Shown: piece after piece, positions 45,231-56,551 of the stretch
Position numbering within the stretch: position 1 is the first letter of the stretch
Layout of the letters: each line of letters starts with the position of its first letter
NCBI GenBank assembly: GCA_036346275.1
Contig: CM070711.1
Location: 69,501,782 to 69,565,781 of the forward strand
Direction: 5' to 3'
DNA length: 64,000 bases
DNA from: Otatea glauca
Lineage: Eukaryota; Streptophyta; Magnoliopsida; Poales; Poaceae
Position numbers and translations under genes: made by a program
Notes under the pieces: model-generated
What the model saw: only the letters and a program-made list of their open reading frames with translations
What the model was told of the DNA's origin: nothing
Database searches by the model: none

Positions 45231-45335
45231 CTAGGCGTGAGTGCTCGTTCACCGTCGTAGGCTGGGCGTGAGTGCTCGTTTACCGTCGTGGCGGGCGTGA
45301 GTGCTCGTTCTGCCGTCGTAGGCGGGCGTGGGGCA
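45231..45335. repeat. short repeat tail of the array (~35-bp units)
   Basis: GCGTGAGTGCTCGTT(C/T)ACCGTCGT(A)GG recurs about three to four times directly after the main array. It shares the GTGCTCGTT...GTCGTAG core with the array spacer, so it probably arose by separate amplification of that spacer. Confidence 0.8.
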
Positions 45336-46099
45336 TCCTTCTCGAGTCCTCGTCGGGCGAGGGTAGCTACGAGAGGAATGGCGCCGTCTATCCCACATGT
45401 ATACCCAATCCGCAGCGTGGGACTGGAGGGATGAGCGGCGCTGCGTTTACTGCGTTGGTTTGAGCGCCGTGCTCGTGGAGCTAATAGCGGGTAGTCAGAG
45501 TGGGTCTGGGAGGTCCGCCCAAGGGGACCCTTCCGGCGGACGGTCCCAGTAGGGTGTCACAGCCTGCCTGTGGGCGACCCATAAAAACCTTTCTCTACTC
45601 AATCCCGTATGGACTCTGGGTCGTCCGCCGACCCGAGCACACCGTGGTGTCGCTCATTGATGAGCTCCGGAGAGTGTGAAGTATGGTCTCGGACGCGAGT
45701 AGAGGTGATTAGGCCGTCGGTAGACCTAACCGAGAGCCCACCGTGGGGCTCACCTCATGCCCGCCCCTTGCTCAAGTTTTCTTTGGCGGCTTTATACCCA
45801 TCTGGTGGGGTAGGCCTTTTGAACCCACTCCTCGGCTTGGGCCCCAGGCGCGAGCCACAAAGCTTTGCCGTCTTGGGGCGCACGCCCGTGATGGGCTTCT
45901 CGCGCCGGAGCAACCGTTCTGCCCGGTGGCGCGACAGACGAGGGTGGTCGCGACGCCGGCTTGACGGGCGCTGCTGGCGGCGTTCGTTCGTCCTCTATAA
46001 TCGCCCGTTGGGTGCTTTCGAGTGGTCACGCTTTCTTGCACTCTCTGTCTCGCCTCAAAACAAGAAGAGCACCAGAGAGCTAAGGAAAAAAAACCGACC
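45336..46099. other. gypsy region between the array and the reverse-strand gene
   Basis: No clear coding similarity. CCATAAAAACC at about 45580 is a TATA-like word about 560 bases upstream of the conserved part of the reverse-strand gene and could be its promoter; this is a guess from position. Confidence 0.35.
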
Positions 46100-49000
46100 T
46101 TTCTTTCTCACCTTCCATCGTCTCCACGTGAAGATGTCGTGGCGGAGTGCTCGCGCAAGACGACCGTGCGCTTCGGCTTGGTGAAGAAGGGCTTCCTCAT
46201 GCCGCAGACCTTCCGGTGGAGGTGCCGACCGGGCTACCACCCCGCGCCATGCGGCGACGATCGTGGTGCCCGCCTCGTTCTTCGGCGCGGCTTTGGCCTA
46301 CCGCTGCACCCGTTCGTCCGGGGGCTGTTGTTTCATTACAAGGTGGAGGTGCACCATCTCAACCCTAATGGGGTCCTCCACATCGCCATCTTCATCACGC
46401 TGTGCGAAGCCTTCTTGGGGATCGAGCCGCCTTTGGCGTTGTGGAGGCACTTCTTCGAGCAAGGCTCGGAAGGGCAGCCCGTCGGGCCTTGGGCGCCTCG
46501 GTGGCTGGCCCTCGGCCGCCCGGTCGAAGCACGGAGTACACGGAGGTAAAGCGCCTCGTCTAACAAGGGTGGCGTTCGAATGGCTCTACGTTCGAAACGT
46601 CGGCGACAGCGCCCCTCGTTTCAGGAGAGCTTCCCATGGCGGAGGCGGTGGAACCGGGCGCCGAAAAGAGGAGAAGAACAAGCGGCCCCGATCGTGGAGC
46701 GGTCGGGGCTCAAAGGAGGCGGGGGCTCACCGGGGACGTGGTTGTGCGCGCCTTCATGGGGATGCGCGTGCAACCACTTGTGCACAGGCCGCACCCCCTG
46801 TTCCGGTATGCGGGGCCGTCCGACCGGGCGAGGATGGCAGAACCCGAGCTGGCCGCGTCTGAGGTGGAGGCTCGGGTGGCGGCCGTTCTGGCGGAGCGCC
46901 ATCGTGGCGCGGATGGCCACCGGAGCCATTCTCGCGCTTTTTCGCCGAATCTGGTAAGCCGGTGAAATTCCTTTCTGCTTCTCTTTTCTTTGTCCTTCGC
47001 ACTTGACCGACATTCCTGCATCCTCTCAGGGGCTCATGGGGATGTCTTCCCAGGCGCCGCTCCCGGGGGATAAGGAAGCACGAGCGGCCGCCCGGCGAGG
47101 ACAGCGGTGACTCCTCCGCAAGAAGCGGAAGGAGGAAAGGAGGAGGAAGAAAAGTAAGAACGCAGCGGCGGCCTTGCGCGAGGATGTGTCGAGACCACCG
47201 CCGTGGGGCGACCTCCAGCAGCAACGGGAGTGCCTCCGGCCACCCCTATGGTGGGTTTTTCACGACCGCCGTCGGCGGCGGCGGCGTGGACTCGGCCGGG
47301 CGGCATCACGGGCCCGTGGCCACGGATCCCAGTGGGGTGATCTTGCGCTTGCGGTCGTCGCGTCTCTCGGTGGAGGTGGCTTGAAGCGGCCGGCCGACTG
47401 CCTTATGGCGGGGGCGGCAAAGAGGCGCGCGTGCCACGCACCCGCTTCGGCCTTGTAAGTGTATTATTATTTTATTTTGGAGCATTTTTCTTTTGGCAAA
47501 GCCGCCCGAGCGACTCTTGAATCTTTGCAGCGTCACGGCGCCTATCTTGGGGTGATCGTGGGCGTGCCACATCGGCCCGCAAATGTAACGGCGCGGTGAT
47601 TTCGTGACCCGGTTGGGTCGGCGAAGGTCGCGGCGTCGGCGTCGGCCTTGATGCGCCGCCGAGGGGACAGAGCCCCACCCGAGGTCGTGCGAAGAAGAAC
47701 TTCCGCCGCCTCCGGCGAGACCCTCCGGACGACGATCGACGTGATCGTCGTTTGGAGGATGAGACAATGGCGTTGCCGGTGATCGCGCCCGATCGTGGCG
47801 GGCCGGCGGCGGAGGTGCCCGACCCCTCGTCCCGGGGAGGTGCGGCCGATGCCCTCGGCGCAGTCGCCGAGGGATTCGAAGGTTGACCTCGTCACCCTTG
47901 CCCATGGTGCTTTGGGCGGGTGGCGTCCGCCCGAGCGGCGAGCGGAGGCGCCCGCGGGTGTATTTCCGGTCGGGCATCATGGGTGAGGCGGAGGAGAGCG
48001 AGTGGGCCACCCTTCGGCAAGGCGCGTACGGACCCGAAGCCGAGATAGAGGCGGATCCGTGAAGGTCGGCCCTTGCTCTGAAGTCTTCCACCGGTATTGG
48101 ATATGATGGTCGGGAGTCGGCCCGATCGCCGGTAGGTCGGTAGAAAAAGTTCGATTCGTTGCACATTTTGATAGTTCATCCGTGCGACTAGCGAGTGTCC
48201 ACATTTTTGCAAAGACTTGCGGGCTCGCCGTCGCGTCGGTCGAGCTCTGCGGCGCTCCGACGGTCGTGGCGGTGCGGCGGAGTCTGCGATCGGTCTGCGC
48301 CTTGAGTGCGCCTAGCCAGAGGCCACGGGCATTAGGCGGTCGGAGGCGGTGGTGATCCGCCAAGGATTTGAAGAGGCCACAAAGGCCCTTCATGATGGCG
48401 CCTAGGAGCCAAGGCTTTGAGGCGAAAGTGGCGAACCGAGTCCTCCCGATGGAGGTCACGAGGCCAAGGATGCCGCCGTTGCCGCGGAGGATCGCGCAGA
48501 CGCGAGTAACACGTCTGCGGACCGAGCGGAACAAGGCTCGGCGGTGACGCCGAGTTCGCTCGAGAGCGCGATCGCCGTAGGAGGCGGCGGTGAAGACTTC
48601 ATCTGGCGGCGAAGTCGGAAGTCCGCAATCGACCAACTCCGCGGCGGTAAGTGTCTCAATTCTTCAATTAAGTTTGGGGTGCGACCCGCAGGCGAACTTA
48701 TCCAAAATCTCCGCAATCTGCGAGAGGCGAAGAATCGGCGTCGCCGTGGAGCCTGAGAGCGGCCGGCCGCCGCGGCGTGGCGATCGTGGCGGGGCGAGGC
48801 CCGGCGGCGTTGAAGGTTCTTGAGGACGGTCGGGCGAGATGAGCGCCGAGTGGAGGCCCTCCGCAAGGCCGGTCGGGAGGTCTGCGACCGCATCCTTGGA
48901 GCCGGGGCAGGCCCGAGTGCCCTTGCCCCCGCGCTGGCCCGAGTGCCAGACTTCGTAGAAGAGGCGGTGGTCACCGGCGCTGCGCTTGGAGCTTCATCGG

Positions 49001-49245
49001 CGCTGGTCAACACCATCTCGTACTACGACGGCATCGACCTCGCGGTGGTGGGGAGCGGCGTAGCTGGGAACCGGATCGACGAGGAGATCGATCGGTTCGA
49101 GCTCTTGGTTGAGCCGCACGCCCGGGAGATCGCCAGCCGCATCCGCCGCAGCCGCCTCCAGAAGCGAGGCGACCAACTCTCCGCCTCCACCGGCCGTCGC
49201 GCCAAGAAGAATAGAAAAGTTAGCTTTATCCTTCTTAGATTGTAA
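46100..49245 (+). pseudogene. reverse-strand gene of the gypsy element (transposase_28 / putative gypsy-type transposon domain)
   Basis: It runs opposite to gag-pol. The first part (46140-46549) contains RGFGLPLHPFVRGLLFHYKV followed by NPNGVLHIAIFITLCEAFLG, the signature of the grass family annotated as putative gypsy-type transposon (transposase_28). The last part (48820-49245) contains EEAVVTGAALGASSALVNTI followed by SYYDGIDLAVVGSGVAGNRI, its usual C-terminal block, and a basic end. The middle (46.6-48.8 kb) is in several frames, with probable introns and indels. The equivalent in maize Grande is the opposite-strand ORF called gene 23. Its function is unknown. No single frame spans it here. 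Confidence 0.72.
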
Positions 49246-49399
49246 AGACCGTTATTTAAACAATCTTGAAATTATCAAGTCCCAGAATCGTCCCTCGTCC
49301 TTTTTCGTATTTAGGATGAGCGTTTGGCCGACCATAGCCCTAAGGACCGCAGGGCCACTTATCGTGAGGTCGGGTTGTTTTGGGAGGAGCGAGGTGGAT

Positions 49400-49790
49400 T
49401 GGAGACTTGGCTATCACGGTTAGGCGCACTTGTGAGGGATAGGAGTGTTCTAGACCGGCCAGGGATCTTTCCACTCGGGCACTTCCTTCTTCCGCAAAGT
49501 GCTACTTAGCAACCATAGCCGCTGGGGCGTAGGCCGTAACACGTGGGTTGAGAGGGTCACCGCTCGGGATGGACCTCATGACCGGTCGGTCACGTGCCCT
49601 CATAAGTGCGTGGGATAGCCGAGTTCGTGCGGGGAGGAGTGTTCCCTGCCGACCCAAAGGTCACTCCACTCGGGTACTTCCTTCTTCCGCGAAGTGTTAG
49701 CAACCATAGCCGGGCGAGGTGCAGAGCACTTGGGTCAAAGGAGTTACTGCTCGGGAAGGACCTTGTGGTCGGTTGGGTCATCAACCAGCG
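49400..49790. repeat. ~195-bp tandem duplication 3' of gypsy pol
   Basis: AGGAGTGTTC starts at 49441 and again at 49635. Both are followed by ACTCGGG(C/T)ACTTCCTTCTT, then CCGC(A/G)AAGTG and GCAACCATAGCC. The copies differ by small indels. They lie between pol and the reverse-strand gene. Confidence 0.75.
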
Positions 49791-49905
49791 CAAGTGCCGG
49801 CCGGGAGCAGCTGAGCGGGCGCCGAAGGCAGCGGCCCAGTCGTCACTGCAGCGACAGTGCTCGGAAGGAAGAAGGTAAAGAGCATGCTAGGAAGAGGAAA
49901 AGAGT

Positions 49906-50957
49906 TTAGGGATAGAATCGCCTTAACTTTTCAATGTTCCAGGCATTAGGGAGGATGCGACCATCGGCGTCCTTGAGTCGGAAGGTGCCAGGTCGGAGAA
50001 CTTCCACGACGGTGAAAGGACCCTCCCAGGGGGGCGTCAGCTTGTGCTTATCTTTGGTTGTCTGGACCCGACGCAGAACCAAGTCGCCAACGCTGAAGGA
50101 TCGTCCTCGAACTTGGCGGCTGTGGTAGCGGCGCAGGGCTTGTTGATATCTGGCCGACCGCAGGACGGCCACGTCGCGCGCCTCGTCGAGCTGGTCGATG
50201 GCGTCTTGTTGCGAGGCGAGCCCCCGAGCCTCATCGAAGGCTTGCAATCTCGGGAGCCGTATTCGGTCGATGGGCAAAAGCGGCTTCGCCGAACACCATA
50301 AAGAAGGGTGTGAACCGATCGCCGGTCGGCGTGGTCCGCAGACTCAGAGGACGGAGGCGGCTCGGCTACCAGCGCCTGCGAAATGCTTGAGCCGATCGAA
50401 GATCCGCGGCAGAGTCCTTGAAGGATCATGCCGTTAGTGCGCTCGACCGGCCGTTAGTCCGCGGATGGGCTCTGCGCCCAATCGACACGGATGTTGAAGT
50501 CGTCCACGAACTCGAAAATTCCTTCCCGTGAACGTGTTCGTTGTCGGTGATGATGGAGTTTGGGACTCCAAACCTAAAAGCGATGTCGCGGAAGAAGATG
50601 GCGCTTGTACCGGCGTGGCGCTCACGACCGCTTGGCCTCTATCCACTTGGTGAACTTATCTACCGCGCGGCGGGTGGGTGAAGCCCCGGCGCTTTCTGAA
50701 GGCCCGACCAAATCGAGTCCCAGACGGCAAAGGCCACGTGATGGGGATCGTCTCAGTAAAGCTTGGCCGGCGGATCGTCTGCCGAGCAAAGAATCGCATC
50801 CTTCGCGGTCGTCACGATATGCTCGGCGTCGACACGTTGGTTGGCGATGAAACCTTGTCGAAAGGCCTTTCCACAAGAGATCGGGTCTTTGCGTGGTGAC
50901 CGCGGACTCCGTGTATGTCGTCCAAGCCACTGTTTTCCTTGGTCGGTCAAGATACAT
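49906..50957 (-). pseudogene. gypsy integrase, degenerate
   Basis: The C-terminal 123 residues (49906-50277) are in one frame: an ARDVAVLRSARYQQALRRYH block, SFSVGDLVLRRVQTTKDKHK, then LTPPWEGPFTVVEVLRPG. These are typical of the integrase C-terminal domain. The core upstream is scattered over several frames (YTKWIEAK-type and DQGKQW-type pieces near 50640 and 50950). The catalytic triad cannot be assembled. Confidence 0.78.
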
Positions 50958-51063
50958 TTTGGAGGACCGGAGGACTCCTTTGTAGAGGTGCAGGCGATCG
51001 GACGAAGGATTTTGCCGCGGGCGAGGCGCGGCCCTCGGTCGGTCGTCGGAAGTGACCCGTCCG

Positions 51064-52962
51064 TCAAGCGGTCGATGTAGGGCTTCCTCGGTCGGACTCG
51101 AGTGCTAGCACACCACGGGCGATCCGGCCAAGTACGCCCGACCGTCGTCGGCCGGGCGACCGTCTTTGGATTGGTCGGGTGGCCGCCACCGCCGAGTCGG
51201 TGGGACGATGGGCGCAGGAGGTCGGAGACGAAGATCCCGGCGGGACGGGCTCTCTGGAGGCAAGATTGGCGGTGATCGGCCTCGCCATTGTAGCGTCGGT
51301 AGCTATGGTGAAGCTCGAAACCCTTGAACCGCTCCTCGAGCCGGCGTGCTTCTCGGCGAAGACTGCGGCCATGCGGGCGTCTCGGGGCTCCGCAGCCTTC
51401 ATGACTTGGTCGACGACAAGCTTGGAGTCCCCGTGGACGTAGAGCCGGCGGGCACCGAGGTCGGCAGCGATCCGGAGACCGTTGACGAGAGCCTCGTACT
51501 CGGCAATGTTGTTGGTCGCGTCGAAGAGCAACCTAATGGCGTGTTGAAGCTTTGTTCGAGTGGGAGATGATGACGACTCCCGCGCCCGCGCCATTCTTGG
51601 TGTAAGACCCGTCGAAGTACATTGTCCAGTACTCGGGGTCTTCGACCACTGGTGGTGCCTGGGCTTCGGTCCACTCGGCGAAGTCGGCGAGCTCGCGACT
51701 TGATCGCCGTCCGGGGCGTATATTATGCCATGGCCGCTAAGCTCGGCGCCCATTTGGCTATCCTTCCCGAGGCATCGCGATTGTGGATGATCTCGCCTAG
51801 TGGGGACGTGGTCACCACGGTGATGGCGTCTTGATCGAAGTAGTGAGCGAGTTTCCTCTTTGCGATGAGCACCGCGTGAGTAACTACGCACTGTGGGTAC
51901 CGAGTCTTGGACTCGGAAAGTACCTCATCGATGAAGTAGACCGGCCGTTGTACCTTGAGCTCACGGCCTTCTTCCGCCGCTCCACCACGAGGGCCGCGGC
52001 GACTTGGGTAGTGGCGAATGTAGAGGAGCAGCGGTTCACCCGTGCCGGGCGACGGGGATCGGAGGCGAGGACAGAAGGCCTTCAAGCGGGTGAGGGCCTC
52101 CCGAGCCTCGGTGTCAAGCAAGCGGTCGGATTTCTTGGCGCACCAGAGCGGCATTCGCGTTCGCGGCGAGACACGAAACGGCTCAAAGCCGCCAGCATCC
52201 GTCGACCTCTGGACCCCTTTGAGGTTCTTGGACCGGGCCCATCCTTGCGATCACCGAGATCTTCTCCGATTGGCCTCGATGCCTCGCTTCGAGACGATGA
52301 AGCCTAAGAGCTTTCCTTTGGGGACCCCAAGACGCACTTCTGGGTTGAGCTTTATGCGAAACCGTCGAAGGTTCGCGAAAGTCTCTTCTAGGTCGGCGAT
52401 AAGGTCGTCGACCTTCCCGGTCTTTACGACAATATCGCCGACATACGCCTCAACGTTGCGGCCGATCCGGTCATTGAAGCGCGTTTGCATACATCGTTGG
52501 TATGTAGCGCCCGCGTTCTTGGTAGAAGGGCATTGTGACATAGCGAGCGAGCGAACGGAGTGATGAAGGAAGTCGCGAGTGGTCGGACTCCTTTAGCGCA
52601 ATCTGGTGGTAGCCCGTAGGCATCCGAAAGGAAAGAGACTCGCACCAGCGGTGGAGTCGATGACTTGGTCGATCGAGGTAAGGGAATGGGTCCTTGGGAC
52701 ATGCTTTGTTGAGACTCGTATAGTCAACACACATTCTCCATTGCCCGTTCTTCTTTTTACAAGTACAGTGGTTGGCTAGCCACTCGGGTGGCGCACCTCT
52801 TTCTGAACCACCGCCGCCAAGAGTTTGGCGATCTCCTCCTATAACCTGCGCCTTTCCTCGTCGAGCGCAGCGCGGGCGTTGAAGCGGCTTTGAGCACGGT
52901 CGGACGCTCAAGGAGTGCTCGGCGACCTCCTTTGGAATGCCGGCATGTCGGAGGACCTCCAT
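51064..52962 (-). pseudogene. gypsy reverse transcriptase and RNase H, degenerate
   Basis: RT: RMCVDYTSLNKACPKDPFPY (about 52700), GYHQIALKESD, then KNAGATYQRCMQTRFNDRIG and the catalytic region EAYVGDIVVKT, where the canonical YVDD reads YVGD (52436-52444). RNase H: TNNIAEYEALVNGLRIAADL with YVHGDSKLVVDQV (about 51400-51500). At least four frame changes occur. The altered catalytic Asp alone would inactivate the enzyme if the base is correct. Confidence 0.82.
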
Positions 52963-53299
52963 GCGAAGACATCTTTGTTAGTGCGGAGGAAGTCGACGAG
53001 CGCTTTCCTATTTGGCGGGGCGTGGCTCCGACCAAGACGATCTTGGTCGGATCACGAGGATCGACCGTGACCTCCTTCGTGTCCTCGGCGGATTTGAAGG
53101 ATCCCGCCCTGATTCTTTGGATTCGAGGGACGGACTCGGCGCTTCCTCCCGAGCTTGTTGAGTTCCGCGAGGCAACGACCGCCGAGGCGAGCTTCGCATT
53201 GCCGCGCTCGCGATTGAAGGCAAGGCGGAAAGACGATGCCGCGGTAATGACTCCATGCGGTCGGGCATCTTCGACGAGGTAGGCGTGGCGGGGATCGCC

Positions 53300-53700
53300 A
53301 TGAACTTGGCGTAGCATGGCCTCCCGAGATGGCGTGGTAGGCGCCGGAAATCCACGACCTCGGTGAGGGTCTCGGTGCGGAAGTTTCCGGCTCCCGAAGG
53401 TGACGGGCGGTCGACCGCCGAGCGGATGGGCTTGCGGCCCGGATGACGCCATGGAAAGGTGTCTTGCTTGGCCGGAGGCTTGAGCGCGGGACCCCATAGC
53501 GTCGAGCGTCTCAGCGTAGAGGATGTTAAGGCGCTTGCCCCGCCCATCGGCACCTTCGTGGGCGCCGTTCGACGACGGGGTGACCACCACCGGTACCTCC
53601 CCTACCGGGGCCGCGATCGGGTGATCGGTCCGATCAAAGGTGATCGGGAACTCGACCACCGAAGATATTGGGGGCGCCCGCGGCGGTGTGGACCTCGCGA
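53300..53700 (-). pseudogene. gypsy aspartic protease, degenerate
   Basis: The block EFPITFDRTDHP followed by LNILYAETLDAMG is the Tat/gypsy protease region. The active-site DGGSGLN stretch is altered (GRGKRLN in the current frame), with CAG/CTG-type lesions nearby. Confidence 0.65.
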
Positions 53701-55636
53701 TAGCGAGCTTGAGTCGGCGCTTGTCGGCGTAGCAAGCCGTCCTCCGAAGATCATGAGAGGCCGTCGGGCTCGGGAACTCGTCGTCGCCTTCTTCTCCGCC
53801 GTTCGCGGGGCGCGGCGAGCTTCTTTCCTTTGCCAGCGGCGTGGTGGGGACGCTAGAGATAGCGCCTCGGACTTCGCGATCCGGTGCTTGTGCTTGACGG
53901 AGAACCCATGGTTCGGGCATGGGCCGTCCATCAATTTCTCGAAGTGGTCGAAGGCGGCGGTCGGCGCGCGCTTTGCTGGCGAGGCGGTCGGCCGTGGCGA
54001 CCACTTGGGTCTCACGGATCGCTTCCGTGCCGCCTGCTTGTCGGCGGTCGGGAGGAGACCCGTTTGGGCGCCGGGCTCTGCTGGGCCTTTCCTCCTTCGA
54101 AAATAGCCCCTACGGCCTCCTCGCGGGGCGTGGTTGATGGCGATGTCGAGGAGCTCCTTGGTGGTCTGGGCTTGAGGCAGCCACTTGTGCACAAGGCCTT
54201 GCAGAGGTGCCGTAGATGAAGGCTCCCACGACATCGGCGTCGGAGATGTCGGGAGCTCGTTACACCGCGGAAAACCTCGGATGTAGTCCCGAGAGTCTCC
54301 CGGCTGCCGCTTGCAGCCTTCAGTCCCAGGAGTTACGTGGCGCTTATAAGTGCCACGAAGTTACCGACGAAGAGATTCTTCAAGTCACCCCGCCTCGACA
54401 GCTTTTGGCGGCGGTACTCGAGCGAGCTCGAGCCGAGTCCGCGAGTAGATGGGAGGTCTTGGATGATGAAGAGATCATCTGTCGCTCCCCGCCCGACACG
54501 CGAGCCGGTAATCTTGAGCCGAGACACAGGGTTGGTGGCCCTGTACTTGGCAATGTTGGTAGGCGCCGGAATCGGGCGGGAAATCACTGGCGGATCCCTT
54601 GGCAAAAGCCCGTGGTCGGGACCATCGTGGCTCGGGCTGCGATAGTGGCGCTCACCATCCGCAACACGTGAGTGGCGGCGTCCTCCGCCATCTTTCTTGG
54701 CGCCTCGAGGGTGGCGCGGATGTCGTAAACATTACCGAGTGGCCGCGCACCGGGTGCGTGAGGCTGGGGTGGTTCATGGTGGGTGCGGTCTTGGCGCACC
54801 ACCCCGCTCCATGGCATGCAGGCCCGGGCGGAAGTAGCGCCGTGTGGTAGGAGCCGAGGCTCAGCATGTCTTTGGCGCGCGCGCTCCACCACCCGAAGGT
54901 TCGTAGGTAGCTCGGCCTCGGGTTTGCGGGCTCGGAAGGCCTCGGAGCAAAGATTGCGGCCGCGACCACGTTTGGCTCGCGTGAGGAAAAAGCGGGGCGC
55001 CGGATTACGCCCCCAACTTGTGGTGCTCTTGGCGCGCGCCGTCGCGCGTCGCCCGGCGACTTGCGCGGGCTCGGGCTCGTCTGCTCCTGGTTGGCTGGGC
55101 CGGTCGAGCTCGACCCTTCGCTCCTCGACTCTCGCGTTGCCGTTGGAGCTCGTGCGAGCTCGCGCGTTCGGCTAGCGCTTCTGGTATTCCCCTCTCCTGT
55201 GCCTCGGTCGCGGACGGGGACCGTCGTAGCGCGGTGGCTACGACCAAATCGGCTATGCCGCCACGTTGCACTCGCGAGTGCCGCTGCGGCGGGATACTCG
55301 CGTCGGGCTGGAGCCGTGGTGGAAGAGTCTTCCGAAGAACTCGTGGACGAAGGTTGGCATGTAGCCGACCATCGCCACCAATCGCGAGCCTACGGGGTGA
55401 CATGGTCACCGCCGAACCTCTGGAGTTTTCGCCGACCGCGGCGAGCACTCCTCGGGTTCGGCCGGGGCTGCGGCGCCCCAAGCCGGGCTTAAGCGGTCGC
55501 CGTGAGGACGCCCAAGCTCGTGAGCGCTGTCTTCCGAGAGCGGGGGCGAAGCGTGAGCCCTCCCGTCGGGTGACGCGGTCGAGGCCGGCGGATCCGGTTC
55601 CCGGCGCGATCATGCCGTCGCAGTGGTGGATGCCAT
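53700..55636 (-). pseudogene. gypsy gag, degenerate
   Basis: The probable start is ATGGCATCC ending at 55636, about 67 bases inside the LTR. Frames are short and shifted. The C-terminal piece (53602-54234) has SSTAPLQGLVHKWLPQAQTT, a KELLDIAINHA block and FEKLMDGPCPNHGFSVKHKH, which match the Tat gag tail. No single frame spans the gene. Confidence 0.7.
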
Positions 55637-55703
55637 CGTGAGATAAACGGAATCGGAGATGGTGATGAAGACGCGCGAAGTCCCCTACAGCGCGCCAACC
55701 GCT

Positions 55704-56551
55704 TGTTTTGGAGCGCCAAGTAAATTTGTAAGTCTAGGGGTCGCGCGTTCCACTCCTCAATGGTTAGACTCGGAGTCCAAGATGTATACTGGTTCGGGCT
55801 GAAGGTCCCTACTCCAGTTCGTGTGTGGTGGTGTTGTATTACTCTTGGTACAGATGATTGCACAAAGTTTTACAAGCGAGAATGCCAATGGCTTAGCGAG
55901 ATGGGTTTGATGGCGCTCTCTCCCTTTCTTGTTCTTGCTCGTTGCCTCTCTGAATCGTTTAGCCCTGCCTCCTTTTATACAGAAGGAAGGGGCAGGTTAC
56001 ATCGAGAGTTAGGAGGAAAAGCGAGGTGACCTCGCTAGAGCTCGGTCCTTCGTCCCGTGGATCGTCGCCACCCGTCTTGCCCATGCCGGGTTGGTAGCCT
56101 TGGTGGTCGTGGAGGTTAGGTATTTCGGAAGTAGCGTACTTGCCTCTGTGATCCTTGCGAATCTTGCCGACGCCGAGTGCGTGGCGTTGGTGCCGCCGGG
56201 AGGGAGCGTGCGCTCGTCTTTACGTGTGGTCGTTGATGGGCCGGAAGCTTTGTCTTCTCTGATCACGGATCTTCTTGGGAAGGAGCCACCGCCCTTGTAT
56301 AGTCGCTCTGATTGACCTTATTCGAGTGCGTGGCGGTAGGCCGATGAGGACGACACGCGGCACTCGGCGTTTGTCACCTTGGTTTGGTTGGAGTCGGAGA
56401 TCCCGCCCGCCAAGATGGGGTCGGGGCGCCGTCTGCAGTGGATTCGCTTCCCACGGCGGTCGGGAGCGGATGCCTTGCGCGTGTCTCGCAGCGATCGGTC
56501 GTGCGGGGGCGGCGCTGACTGTTGGGGTATCCTTTTTATTAGTATTCGTCA
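55704..56551 (-). repeat. 5' LTR of the gypsy element
   Basis: 848 bp. Directly inside it the minus strand reads AGCGGTTGGCGCGCTGTAGG (55684-55703), with a TGGCGCGC-type primer-binding site common in Tat-lineage elements. Confidence 0.9.

Larger units (their letters stand above)
41763..56551 (-). mobile_element. Ty3-gypsy retrotransposon of Tat/Grande type, nested in copia copy D
   Basis: A 14,789-bp element flanked by TCTAG (41758-41762 and 56552-56556). LTRs are 41763-42602 and 55704-56551. It is oriented minus: gag and pol occupy about 49.9-55.6 kb. Between pol and the 3' LTR lies a 7.3-kb region with a tandem array (43.5-45.3 kb) and a reverse-strand gene (46.1-49.25 kb). A long region 3' of pol with tandem repeats and an opposite-strand ORF is the hallmark of Tat-lineage elements such as Grande. 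Gag-pol is full of small indels. Confidence 0.95.

Noticed and set aside
43746..45252. Long frames with GRPDASVRF-type repeats
   Set aside because: They are translations of the tandem array, in different frames from unit to unit because units vary in length. No sign of protein-level conservation.
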